DNA of 64,000 nucleotides from Sphingomonadales bacterium UBA2369 (GTDB taxonomy: Bacteria > Pseudomonadota > Alphaproteobacteria > Sphingomonadales > Sphingomonadaceae). Below are positions 49,955 to 58,249 of this stretch, in pieces. The notes under the pieces were generated by a model. It searched no databases, was not told the DNA's origin, and saw only the letters and a program-made list of their open reading frames with translations. Every line of letters begins with the position of its first letter. The stretch's first letter is position 1. The position numbers and the translations under genes were made by a program. The stretch covers positions 104,886 through 168,885 of the forward strand of contig DDTH01000013.1 in assembly GCA_002344055.1 (NCBI GenBank). Reading direction: 5' to 3'.

Positions 49955-50995
49955 ATGACCGATCAGATTTTCGTGCGGCGTGTGCTGATCGTGCTGGGCA
50001 TCGGCATCATGACCGTCATCCTGTTCCGCACGATGAGCCTGCTGCTGCTCATTTTCGCGGCTTTGGTGTTCGCCACCATTTTGGGGGCGGCCCGGGCGCT
50101 GATCACGCGGCTGACACGGCTGGAGGGGCCGCTGGCGCTGGCCGCGGCGGTGTTCCTTGTGCTGGGCGTGCTGGTCGGCGTGTTCGCCTTCTTCGGGCGG
50201 CAGGTCGCGAACGAATTCGCCACCATCCAGGAGCGGCTGCCCGCCGCCTTGGCCTCGGTGGAGGCGCAGCTCGACGAATGGGGCATGGGCGAGAGCGCGC
50301 GGCAATTGTTCGATCAGGGCGCGGGCGATGTCGGCGCGGTGCTGAGCCAGGCGGGGGGTTATGCGATCGCCGCCGGCAGCGGCCTGACCGATTTCCTTTT
50401 GGTGTTCGTCGGCGCGATCTTCCTCGCCGCGCAGCCGCAATTGTACCGGCGCGGGGTGATCGCGCTGGTGCCGAAGAAGCGGGAGGAACTGGCCGGGCAG
50501 GCGATGGAGGATGGCAGCCGGGCGCTGAAAGGCTGGCTGCGCGGGCAGATATTGTCGATGATCGCGGTGACGATCCTGACCTTCGCGGGGCTTTGGGCGC
50601 TGGGCGTTCCGGCGGCTCTGGGGCTGGCGCTGATCGCGGGGTTGCTCGATTTCATTCCGTTCGTCGGCCCGATCATCGCGGCGGTGCCGGCGATCCTGCT
50701 GGCCTTCCTGCAGGGACCGACGGTCGCTTTGTGGACGCTCGGCCTCTATCTGCTGGTGCAGCAGATCCAGGGCAATCTGCTGCAGCCTCTGGTGCAGCGT
50801 TATGCGGTCGATGTGCCGCCCGCCGTCCTGCTGTTCGCGGTGGCGGCGGCGGGAGCCCTGTTCGGCTTCCTCGGCATATTGCTGTCCGCGCCGCTCACCG
50901 TGGTCGCCTATGTGATGATCCAGCGGCTCTATGTGGCGGGTGTGCTGGGCAAGGAGCTCAAGGTGGCCACCGACAGCAAGGACGGCGGAAGCTAG
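49955..50995 (+). CDS. AI-2E family transporter (TqsA/PerM-like permease)
   Basis: A 346-residue membrane protein with about eight helices. The family core GLLDFIPFVGPIIAAVPAIL near residue 228 and QGNLLQPLVQRYAVDVPPAV near 270 are diagnostic. A cytoplasmic or periplasmic helix pair (about 85-120) separates the halves. The family includes autoinducer-2 exporters and Na+/H+ antiporters; the substrate here is unknown. Its stop overlaps the 3' end of the convergent DUF2141 gene by 4 nt. Confidence 0.88.
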   Translation: MTDQIFVRRVLIVLGIGIMTVILFRTMSLLLLIFAALVFATILGAARALITRLTRLEGPLALAAAVFLVLGVLVGVFAFFGRQVANEFATIQERLPAALASVEAQLDEWGMGESARQLFDQGAGDVGAVLSQAGGYAIAAGSGLTDFLLVFVGAIFLAAQPQLYRRGVIALVPKKREELAGQAMEDGSRALKGWLRGQILSMIAVTILTFAGLWALGVPAALGLALIAGLLDFIPFVGPIIAAVPAILLAFLQGPTVALWTLGLYLLVQQIQGNLLQPLVQRYAVDVPPAVLLFAVAAAGALFGFLGILLSAPLTVVAYVMIQRLYVAGVLGKELKVATDSKDGGS

Positions 50996-51423
50996 AGAAA
51001 ATATTGCATATTGACCGTCATCCGGCTCGAGCCCGGGATGATGTTGATCCGCACCGCATCGAAGCTGGGCGGGCCGAAGCGTATGGTCGGGTTGCGCGAG
51101 AAACCGAACCCCTCGCGCGGGATGCCGAGGAAAGTGTCGAGTTCGTTGTTACGATTCTGGTCGTGGAACAGCGAGACCGCATAGGCGCCGGGCGAGACCG
51201 TGACGCGGACGCTGCGGGTCGAGGCGGGGACCGTGCGCTTCACCGCCGAGGGATCGTCGCCGCAATCCGGGAAATGGTTCGAATTGCGTGTCATACAGAT
51301 GTGGATGACGCCGCGGCTGTTGCGCGCGCCCTCGATGTTGATTTCGACATCTGCACCACTGCCCTGGGCGTTGCCGGCGAGGAGAAGAAGCGGCATGGCC
51401 GCGAGATGTTTGAAGCGGTTCAT
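50992..51423 (-). CDS. Secreted DUF2141 protein
   Basis: A 143-residue protein with signal peptide (residues 1-21). The DUF2141 pattern is clear: GVIHICMTRNSNHFPDC near residue 38 and YAVSLFHDQNRNNELDTFLG near 80, then PREGFGFSRNPTIRFGPPSF near 101. The HDxNxNxxLD element looks like a calcium-binding loop, but the function is unknown. It diverges from crtY with only 38 bp between the start codons, so the two share promoter DNA. Confidence 0.85.
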   Translation of the reverse strand: MNRFKHLAAMPLLLLAGNAQGSGADVEINIEGARNSRGVIHICMTRNSNHFPDCGDDPSAVKRTVPASTRSVRVTVSPGAYAVSLFHDQNRNNELDTFLGIPREGFGFSRNPTIRFGPPSFDAVRINIIPGSSRMTVNMQYFL

Positions 51424-51461
51424 ATGTTTAGCACTAATGCGGGCAGCGCGGCGGCGCCAGC

Positions 51462-52583
51462 GTGGTGAAGCGCGCGCTCGTGATCGCCGGGGGCGGGCTG
51501 GCCGGGTCGCTGATCGCGCTGTCGCTGGCGACGCGGCGGCCGGAGGTGGACTTCCTGCTGGTGGAGCCGGGCGAGCGGCTGGGCGGGAATCACATCTGGT
51601 CGTTCTTCGACGGGGATGTGGATGAGACGGGCCGGGCGCTGGTGGCGCCTTTGATCAGCAAGAGCTGGCCCGCGCATGAGGTGATCTTCCCGAAGCGGCG
51701 GCGGGTGCTGGGCTTTGGCTATAACAGCGTGAAATCGGCGCAGCTGGACGCGGTGGTGCGGGCGAAGATACCGGCCGAACGGATCAGGCGGGGCGCGGTG
51801 GCGGCGCTGGGGGCCGATTTCGCGGTGCTTGAGGATGGCGAGCGGATCGAGGCGGAGGGCGTTATCGACGCGCGCGGGCCAGGGGATTTTGCCGGGATCG
51901 AGCTCGCCTGGCAGAAGTTCGTGGGACGGACGTATCGGACGATTGCCCCACACGGCTGCGAGTTGCCGGTGATCATGGACGGGACGGTCGAGCAGGCGGA
52001 CGGCTATCGCTTCGTCTACACCCTGCCGTTCGCGGCGGATGAGTTGATGATCGAGGACACCTATTATTCCGATGCGCCGGATCTCGACGTACCTTTGCTG
52101 CGGGCGCGGATCGATGAATATGCCAAGGGCATAGGCGAGGTGACCGGCGAGGAAACCGGGGTGCTGCCGGTCGCGCTGGGCGGGTCGATCGAGAGCTTGT
52201 GGACCGGGGAGGCTGCGCTTCTGGGTCTGCGCGGCGGCTTCTTCCACCCGACGACCGGCTATTCGCTGCCGGACGCGGTGGCCAATGCGCTGCTGGTGGC
52301 GGAGCAGAGGGACTTTTCAGGCGCGGCCTTGTTCGAGTTGTTTCGAGATCGCGCGTTCAAACTATGGAAAGAGCGGGCTTTCTTCCGGCTGCTCAACCGG
52401 ATGATGTTCCGCGCCGCCGCACCGGAGCAACGCTATCGGGTGCTGGAGCATTTCTACCGCCTGCCGGAGCCTGTGATCGCCCGGTTCTATGCGGCGAAAC
52501 TGACGCGGCTGGACAAGGTCCGGATTTTGACGGGGAAGCCGCCTGTGCCCGTGCTCAAGGCTTTGAAGGCGATGGCGGCATGA
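51462..52583 (+). CDS. crtY: Lycopene beta-cyclase CrtY
   Basis: A 373-residue flavoprotein. The dinucleotide motif ALVIAGGGLAGSLIALSLA is at residue 4, HIWSFFDGDVD (the characteristic W-F-x-D-D/E type) near 44, and ALGGSIESLWTGE plus GLRGGFFHPTTGYSLPDAV near 245 form the cyclase end. It closes both ends of lycopene to beta-carotene. The start is GTG 51462 (a second GTG follows immediately). It overlaps crtI by 4 nt and is first in the carotenoid operon. Confidence 0.93.
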   Translation: MVKRALVIAGGGLAGSLIALSLATRRPEVDFLLVEPGERLGGNHIWSFFDGDVDETGRALVAPLISKSWPAHEVIFPKRRRVLGFGYNSVKSAQLDAVVRAKIPAERIRRGAVAALGADFAVLEDGERIEAEGVIDARGPGDFAGIELAWQKFVGRTYRTIAPHGCELPVIMDGTVEQADGYRFVYTLPFAADELMIEDTYYSDAPDLDVPLLRARIDEYAKGIGEVTGEETGVLPVALGGSIESLWTGEAALLGLRGGFFHPTTGYSLPDAVANALLVAEQRDFSGAALFELFRDRAFKLWKERAFFRLLNRMMFRAAAPEQRYRVLEHFYRLPEPVIARFYAAKLTRLDKVRILTGKPPVPVLKALKAMAA

Positions 52584-54094
52584 GCAAGCGTGCGGCCGTG
52601 ATCGGATCGGGCTTTGGCGGGCTGGCGCTCGCGATCCGGCTGCAATCCGCCGGGATCGCGACGACGATCATCGAGGCGCGCGACAAGCCCGGCGGGCGGG
52701 CTTATGTTTGGGAGAAAGACGGGCACGTGTTCGATGCCGGGCCGACGGTGATCACCGATCCGGCCTGCCTGCAGGAATTGTGGGGGCTGACCGGGGCGGA
52801 CATGGCGGCGGATGTCGAACTGCTGCCCATCTCGCCTTTCTACCGCCTGTCCTGGCCCGACGGGACAAGCTTCGACTACGTCAATGACGATGCGCGGCTG
52901 ACGGAGCAGATCGAAGCGCTCGAGCCGGGCGATGTCGAAGGTTACGCCAAATTCCTGCGCTATGCGGCCGGGGTTTACACCGAGGGCTATGAGAAACTCG
53001 GCCATGTCGCCTTTCTCGATTTCAAATCGATGCTGGCGGCGGCGCCGAACCTGGCGCGCTATCAGGCCTGGCGGTCGGTCTATTCGGTCGTCTCGGGTTT
53101 CGTGAAGAATGACAAGTTGCGGCAGGCTTTGTCGTTCCACACCCTGCTCGTCGGCGGCAATCCGATGACGACGAGTTCCATCTACGCGCTGATCCACAAA
53201 TTGGAGCGCGACGGCGGGGTCTGGTTCGCGAAGGGCGGCACCAATGCGCTGGTGAGCGCGATGGTGCGGCAGTTCGAGCGGCTGGGCGGCGAATTGCGGC
53301 TCGGCGATCCGGTCGAGAGGATCGAGACCCAAGGCGGCCTGACGAAAGCGGTGAGCACCAAGAGCGGCTGGAGCGGGCGCTTCGATGCCGTCGCGTCCAA
53401 CGCCGACGTGGTGCGGACCTATGACATGCTTGATGCCCCGCGCGGCGCGAAGGCGGCGGCGCGGCTGCGGCGCAAGCGTTTCTCGCCTTCCCTGTTCGTG
53501 GTGCATATCGGCGCGCGCGGGCGTTGGGAGGATGTGCCGCACCACAATATCCTCTTCGGGCCGCGCTATCGGGGGCTGCTGAACGACATCTACAAAGGGT
53601 CGAGCCTGGCGGACGATCCTTCCCTGTATGTGCACCATCCGACCGCGACCGATCCGGGCATGGCGCCGGCGGGTAAGTCCACTTTCTACGCGCTCGCGCC
53701 GGTGCCGCATCTGGGGAAGGCGCCGCTCGACTGGGAAACCGAGGGGCTGCGTTATCGCGAGCGGATCGTGGACATTCTGGAGCAGCGATTGCTGCCCGGC
53801 CTGCGGGACCGGATCGAGACGATCTTCCACTACAGCCCGCAGGATTTCGAGAGCGATCTGAACTCGCATCTCGGCTCCGCCTTCAGCCTGGAGCCGTTGC
53901 TGACGCAGAGTGCCTGGTTCCGGGTGCACAATCGCGACGCGAAGATCCCGAACCTCTATTTCGTCGGCGCGGGGACGCATCCGGGCGCGGGGATTCCGGG
54001 CGTGGTCGGCAGCGCCAAGGCGACGGCGCGGCTGATGATCGACGATCTTTGTTCGATGCCGTCCGCGACAAGCGCGGACTTGAGCGCCGCCTGA
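52580..54094 (+). CDS. crtI: Phytoene desaturase CrtI
   Basis: A 504-residue bacterial-type four-step desaturase. FAD binding is AAVIGSGFGGLALAIRLQSA at the N-terminus; DAGPTVITDP lies near residue 52; the C-terminal carotenoid-desaturase motif is NLYFVGAGTHPGAGIPGVVG near 460. It converts phytoene to lycopene. The start overlaps the crtY stop by 4 nt and the stop overlaps the crtB ATG by 1 nt. Confidence 0.96.
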   Translation: MSKRAAVIGSGFGGLALAIRLQSAGIATTIIEARDKPGGRAYVWEKDGHVFDAGPTVITDPACLQELWGLTGADMAADVELLPISPFYRLSWPDGTSFDYVNDDARLTEQIEALEPGDVEGYAKFLRYAAGVYTEGYEKLGHVAFLDFKSMLAAAPNLARYQAWRSVYSVVSGFVKNDKLRQALSFHTLLVGGNPMTTSSIYALIHKLERDGGVWFAKGGTNALVSAMVRQFERLGGELRLGDPVERIETQGGLTKAVSTKSGWSGRFDAVASNADVVRTYDMLDAPRGAKAAARLRRKRFSPSLFVVHIGARGRWEDVPHHNILFGPRYRGLLNDIYKGSSLADDPSLYVHHPTATDPGMAPAGKSTFYALAPVPHLGKAPLDWETEGLRYRERIVDILEQRLLPGLRDRIETIFHYSPQDFESDLNSHLGSAFSLEPLLTQSAWFRVHNRDAKIPNLYFVGAGTHPGAGIPGVVGSAKATARLMIDDLCSMPSATSADLSAA

Positions 54095-55059
54095 TGCCGC
54101 GCGCGCAGAGCCCCGAGCGGATCGCTTTGGTCGCGGCGGCGAGCGACACGATCCGGCTGGGTTCGCGATCCTTTCACGCCGCGAGCCAGGTGTTCGACCG
54201 CGAGACGCGCGAGCGGGCATGGCTGCTCTACACCTGGTGCCGGCACTGCGACGACGTCGCGGACGGTCAGGTGCTTGGGGCTGCGGGGGGCGAGGGTGGC
54301 GATGTTGCCGAGGTGGAGAAGCTGACGCGGCGGGTGCTGGCCGGGGAGAGGGTCGAAGGCCTGCCCTATGAAGCGCTGGCGGCGGTGCTGGCTGAGGTTT
54401 CGATCCCGCACGATTTCCTGCTCGACCATATTGAGGGCTTCGCGCTCGACGCGGCGGACTGGCGTCCGCAGAGCGAGGCCGACCTGGTCCGTTATTGCTA
54501 TCATGTTGCGGGCGCGGTCGGCTGCATGATGGCGGTGGTGATGGGCGTCGATCCGGAGGACCGCGAGACGCTGAATGGCGCGTCGGCGCTCGGCATCGCC
54601 TTCCAGCTTTCCAATATCGCCCGCGACATTGCCGACGATGCGGCGGCCGGGCGTTGTTATGTCCCGGCCGAATGGCTGGCCGAGGCGGGGCTCAGCGAGG
54701 CCAATTTGCTGGACGATGCCAACCGGGATGCCCTGGTCGGCCTGGTCAAACGGCTGACCGATCTGTCCGCGGCCTATGAGGCGCAGGCGCGCGATCAGGT
54801 CCATGCCTTGCCCTTCCGCGCCCGCTGGGCCGTGCTGGCGGCGGCGCGCATCTATGGCAAGATCGGGCGGCGGGTGGCGGCGCTGGGGCCGGATGCGTGG
54901 ACCCAGCGCGTCGTCGTGCGGCGGCGGCGCAAGCTGGCCTATCTGTTCGTGAGCTTGTGGGAGACGCTGCGCGCCCGCAAAGGGAGGCATGGCGCATTTC
55001 GCGATCATCGCCCCGCCGCTGAAGGGGCATTACCGGCCGCTCTCCTTCCTCGCGGCTGA
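54094..55059 (+). CDS. crtB: Phytoene synthase CrtB
   Basis: A 321-residue squalene/phytoene synthase. The first Asp-rich motif is RHCDDVADG near residue 48 and the second NIARDIADDAAAGRCYVP near 175. It condenses two GGPP into phytoene. The ATG at 54094 overlaps the crtI stop (TGATG). The last 71 nt are out-of-frame coding sequence of the glycosyltransferase gene; the final 24 residues lie beyond the usual synthase end. No crtE (GGPP synthase) gene is present in this window. Confidence 0.94.
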   Translation: MPRAQSPERIALVAAASDTIRLGSRSFHAASQVFDRETRERAWLLYTWCRHCDDVADGQVLGAAGGEGGDVAEVEKLTRRVLAGERVEGLPYEALAAVLAEVSIPHDFLLDHIEGFALDAADWRPQSEADLVRYCYHVAGAVGCMMAVVMGVDPEDRETLNGASALGIAFQLSNIARDIADDAAAGRCYVPAEWLAEAGLSEANLLDDANRDALVGLVKRLTDLSAAYEAQARDQVHALPFRARWAVLAAARIYGKIGRRVAALGPDAWTQRVVVRRRRKLAYLFVSLWETLRARKGRHGAFRDHRPAAEGALPAALLPRG

Positions 55060-56218
55060 ACTGATCGGGCGCGGGCACCGGGTTTCCTTCGTCCACCATC
55101 CTGATGCGGGTTCGCTGGTCGAGGCGACGGGCGCGGGCTTCGAGGCGATCGGTGCAAGCGAGCCGCCGGTGGCGGGCTGGACGCGGCCGATGGCGAGGAT
55201 CCGGGGCCTTTCGGGCATGAGTGGGGCGTTCGGCGGGATGGTCCGCTTCACCGACATGTTCTGCCGCGAGGGGCCGGAGGCTTTGCGCCGGATCGGCGCG
55301 GATGCGGTGCTGGCGGATCAGATGGAGGCGGGTGGGGCTTTGGTGGCAGAGCATCTGGGCCTGCCCTTCGCCAGCGTCGCGGTGACTTTGCCGATCAATC
55401 GCGAACTAAGCGTGCCGCCGCCTTATGTCGGCTGGGCTTTCCAGGCGGGCGAGAAGGGGCGCAAGCGCAATGCGGGCGGCTGGCGGGTGACCGACCTGCT
55501 GCTGCGCGGGGTCGGCAAGGCGATCGCGCGCAATGCGGCGATGCTGGGCCTGCCCGAGCGGCACCGGCTGGAGGATTGCCTGTCGCCCACTTTGCAGATC
55601 ACGCAGTTGGTGGCGGGCATCGACTTTCACCGGCGGGAATTGCCGGCGCATTTTCACTATTGCGGGCCGTTTCGCGCGGCAGGCTTACCGGAGCCGTTCG
55701 ACCTGCCGCCGGGCGACGACCGGCCGCTCGTCTATTGCTCGCTCGGCACCCTGCAGGGATCACGCATTGGTCTGTTCCGCAAGGTCGCCGCCGCCTGTCA
55801 CGCGCTTGACCTGCGACTGCTCATCACCACGGGCGGGCAGGGGCGCTTGCGGCCGGAAGACCTGCCCGGCCGGCCGATCGTATGCGACTGGGTGCCCCAG
55901 GAAGCGGTCTTGGCGCAGGCCGACATGGCCGTCTGCCATGCGGGCATGAACAGCGTGCTCGATCCGCTCGCGGCTGGGCTACCGATGGTGCTGATGCCGC
56001 TGGCCTTCGAACAGGGTGCGGTCGCGGCCCGCGCCGCGCATGCCGGGGTGGCGAGAGTGGTCGGTGCGCGCTGTTCGGTGCGGGCGCTGACAGAGGCGAT
56101 TGCAGAGGTGAGGCGCGAACCGCTTTATAGGCAGCGGGCGGCGATTTTGCGAACCGAGATCGAGGCGTCGGGCGGGGCCGTTCGCGCGGCGGACCTGATC
56201 GAGGCGGCGCTGACCTAA
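54989..56218 (+). CDS. crtX: Zeaxanthin glucosyltransferase-like enzyme CrtX
   Basis: A 409-residue GT1-family (UGT-type) glycosyltransferase. The acceptor domain starts AHFAIIAPPLKGHYRPLSFL; the donor-binding half has LVYCSLGTLQG near 250, VCDWVPQEAVLAQADMAVCH near 300 and HAGMNSVLDPLAAGLPMVLM near 317. Its position directly after crtB and opposite crtZ indicates glucosylation of zeaxanthin hydroxyls. It overlaps crtB by 71 nt, which is unusually long, and its stop overlaps the crtZ 3' end by 4 nt. Confidence 0.9.
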   Translation: MAHFAIIAPPLKGHYRPLSFLAAELIGRGHRVSFVHHPDAGSLVEATGAGFEAIGASEPPVAGWTRPMARIRGLSGMSGAFGGMVRFTDMFCREGPEALRRIGADAVLADQMEAGGALVAEHLGLPFASVAVTLPINRELSVPPPYVGWAFQAGEKGRKRNAGGWRVTDLLLRGVGKAIARNAAMLGLPERHRLEDCLSPTLQITQLVAGIDFHRRELPAHFHYCGPFRAAGLPEPFDLPPGDDRPLVYCSLGTLQGSRIGLFRKVAAACHALDLRLLITTGGQGRLRPEDLPGRPIVCDWVPQEAVLAQADMAVCHAGMNSVLDPLAAGLPMVLMPLAFEQGAVAARAAHAGVARVVGARCSVRALTEAIAEVRREPLYRQRAAILRTEIEASGGAVRAADLIEAALT

Positions 56219-56688
56219 AGCACGCCGGTGTCGCGCAATCGCGCACGCAGCTTTGCGACGGGCGGGGCGTAGAGGAAGCCGAAGGACACACAGCCCTCGC
56301 GACCGCGCACGGCATGGTGCAGCCGGTGCGCCTGAACGAGGCGCTTCAAATATCTGTTGCGTGGCACGCCGAGCGGCAGGCGGCGATGCACGAGGCCGTC
56401 GTGCAGCAGCACGTAAAGCAGGCCGTAAACCACCATGCCGAGTCCGATCCAGGTGAAGCCCGGCCAGACCAGATAGGATAGCGGGCCGAAGCAGGCGATG
56501 CTGATCGCGGCGAAGCACAGGGCGTAAAGATCGTTGCGTTCGAACCGGCCGGTGCGCGGCTCGTGATGCGATCTGTGCCAGCCCCAGCCCCAGCCGTGCA
56601 TGATGTAGCGATGAGTCACCGCCGCCACGGCTTCCATCCCCGCCACGGTGGCGAGGACGATCAGGGTCGCGGCGAGCCAGTCGGACAT
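56215..56688 (-). CDS. crtZ: Beta-carotene hydroxylase CrtZ
   Basis: A 157-residue membrane di-iron hydroxylase of the fatty-acid-hydroxylase superfamily. The His clusters are HRYIMHGWGWGWHRSHH near residue 24-40, HDGLVHRR near 96 and HRLHHA near 118. It hydroxylates beta-carotene at C3/C3' to zeaxanthin. I chose the ATG at 56688 because GGAGG lies at ideal distance; an ATG four codons earlier exists. It is convergent with crtX. Confidence 0.94.
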   Translation of the reverse strand: MSDWLAATLIVLATVAGMEAVAAVTHRYIMHGWGWGWHRSHHEPRTGRFERNDLYALCFAAISIACFGPLSYLVWPGFTWIGLGMVVYGLLYVLLHDGLVHRRLPLGVPRNRYLKRLVQAHRLHHAVRGREGCVSFGFLYAPPVAKLRARLRDTGVL

Positions 56689-56827
56689 GGCCGCCTCCAT
56701 ACGCCTCGCCGTGTCTTGCCGCCAATGTTTCCGCCGCAAGGCATCGCAAGATTGGCGGAATCGGCCCGCTTCGCTATGGGGGCCGCAGAGGCCGGCGCAT
56801 CGCCGGTCCCGATCCCCTGGAGTGACA

Positions 56828-57166
56828 ATGGCAGGTTACAAGAGTCCCGACTTCAATGAGCGCAACGCAGCGGCCCGTGCCGCAAAGCAGGCGGCGCTCG
56901 AAAAATTGCGCAACAAGCCCGCGATCGACCCGGCCATTGTCGCCGAGCGGCAGGCCGCGCGCGAGGCGAAGGAAGCTGCGGCGGCCGAGAAGCGCGCGGC
57001 GCGCCTGAAGGCGATCGAAGACGAAAAGGCCGCCAAGGCGGAAGCGAAGGCTGAGGCGGAGCGGGTCGCGGCATTGGGCGGGCTGAAGAAGCCGCTGCCG
57101 AGCGCGGAGGAACTGAAAGCCGCCCGCGACGCCCGCTACGCGGCCCGCAAAGCCAGGCAGCGTTGA
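56828..57166 (+). CDS. DUF6481-type Ala/Lys/Glu-rich small protein
   Basis: A 112-residue, highly charged protein dominated by Ala, Lys, Glu and Arg, predicted as one long coiled-coil or helix (residues 12-80), after a conserved start AGYKSPDFNERNAAARAAK. I recall this as a small alphaproteobacterial family (DUF6481) of unknown function. It could bind nucleic acid or stabilise complexes. It overlaps the next gene by 4 nt through a TTG start. Confidence 0.7.
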   Translation: MAGYKSPDFNERNAAARAAKQAALEKLRNKPAIDPAIVAERQAAREAKEAAAAEKRAARLKAIEDEKAAKAEAKAEAERVAALGGLKKPLPSAEELKAARDARYAARKARQR

Positions 57167-57843
57167 TCCCACGCGAACTGATCGGCGAGGCGGCGGTGCC
57201 GGGCGGCCCGCCGCTCCGCTTGATCCGCCACGGCCGCGATTTCATCATCATGCTCGACCGCAACGAGCTGATGAGCAGCCGGATGAGCGGGTCGGAAGTC
57301 GCGCTGGCGACGATGACGTGCGCCCGGCTGCGCGACCCCAAGACGGCCCGCATGCTTGTGGGTGGCTATGGCATGGGCTTCACCCTGCGGGCCGCGTTGG
57401 GGGCGCTTGGGTCCAAGGCGCGGGTTGTTGTCGCGGAACTGGTGCCCGGCATCCTCGAATGGGCGCGCGGGCCGATGGCGGCGATGACCGGCGATTGCCT
57501 GGACGATCCGCGCGTCGAGGTGCGGATCGAGGATGTGGGCGCGGCGATCGAGGCGGGCAGGGGAAGCTATGACGCGATCCTGCTCGACGTCGATAACGGT
57601 CCCGACGGGCTGACGCGGCCGGGCAATGACGGCCTCTATTCCGCACGCGGCCTCGACAGCGCGCGGGCGGCGCTACGGCCCGGCGGCGTGCTGGCCATCT
57701 GGTCGGCCAGTGCCGACGCGGCGTTCACGAAGCGGCTGAAACAGGCCGGTTTCGCGGTGGACGAACAACGCGTCCGGGCGCGGGAGAATGGCAAGGGCCC
57801 GATCCACACCATCTGGTTCGCGACGAAAGCAGCCGGGCGCTGA
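57163..57843 (+). CDS. Spermidine-synthase-fold SAM-dependent protein
   Basis: A 226-residue Rossmann-fold protein. The SAM/dcSAM site fits MLVGGYGMGFTLRAALGAL near residue 64 and VVVAELVPGILEWAR near 87; the catalytic-type Asp segment is YDAILLDVDNGPDGL near 135. It resembles polyamine aminopropyltransferases but is shorter (about 280-300 is usual) and lacks the N-terminal beta domain, as do many sphingomonad homologues of unknown substrate. TTG start overlapping the DUF6481 stop. Confidence 0.75.
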   Translation: MIPRELIGEAAVPGGPPLRLIRHGRDFIIMLDRNELMSSRMSGSEVALATMTCARLRDPKTARMLVGGYGMGFTLRAALGALGSKARVVVAELVPGILEWARGPMAAMTGDCLDDPRVEVRIEDVGAAIEAGRGSYDAILLDVDNGPDGLTRPGNDGLYSARGLDSARAALRPGGVLAIWSASADAAFTKRLKQAGFAVDEQRVRARENGKGPIHTIWFATKAAGR

Positions 57844-58249
57844 GAGATAAATCTTCTCCGGGCGTCCGCCTTTCCGCGAAATTATGATCGCGCCGGCGCC
57901 AAGCGAGGCACTGCCGCTGCTTTCTAGAACCACGGTCCCGGAAACCGTTGTGCGCCGCACAAAGGCCCGCATATTGTTGATGTACAGAAGCGGTCCAAGG
58001 AGCCTTCGATGCCTTATTCCCTGTCCCGGATCGGCTCCGCGTTGCGGCTGACTTTCCCCGGCTGTTGACGCTCGCGGCCAGTTTGCCGGGCGACCGCCGC
58101 ACCTGAGATCGCGGCGAGCAGCGGCCAACTCATTCCCATCAATTCGGCCCGATAGACCGTCTCCCGGGCCCAAAATCCGGCGCACACCTGGCTGCGGGGC
58201 ACGCTCCGCAGCGCGTGAGCGGTCGCGCCGATTGCCGAAAGGATCGACT
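57844..58249. other. Intergenic stretch upstream of the TonB-dependent receptor
   Basis: A 406-bp stretch without a convincing gene. It holds one small frame, ATG 58009 to stop 58068 (19 residues, MPYSLSRIGSALRLTF then PGC), with AAGGAG 7-12 nt upstream, which might be a leader peptide or chance. I see no clear promoter, Fur box or riboswitch. Confidence 0.4.

Noticed and set aside
52487..54220. 577-codon minus-strand open frame
   Set aside because: Antisense to crtI, which has clear FAD and desaturase motifs.
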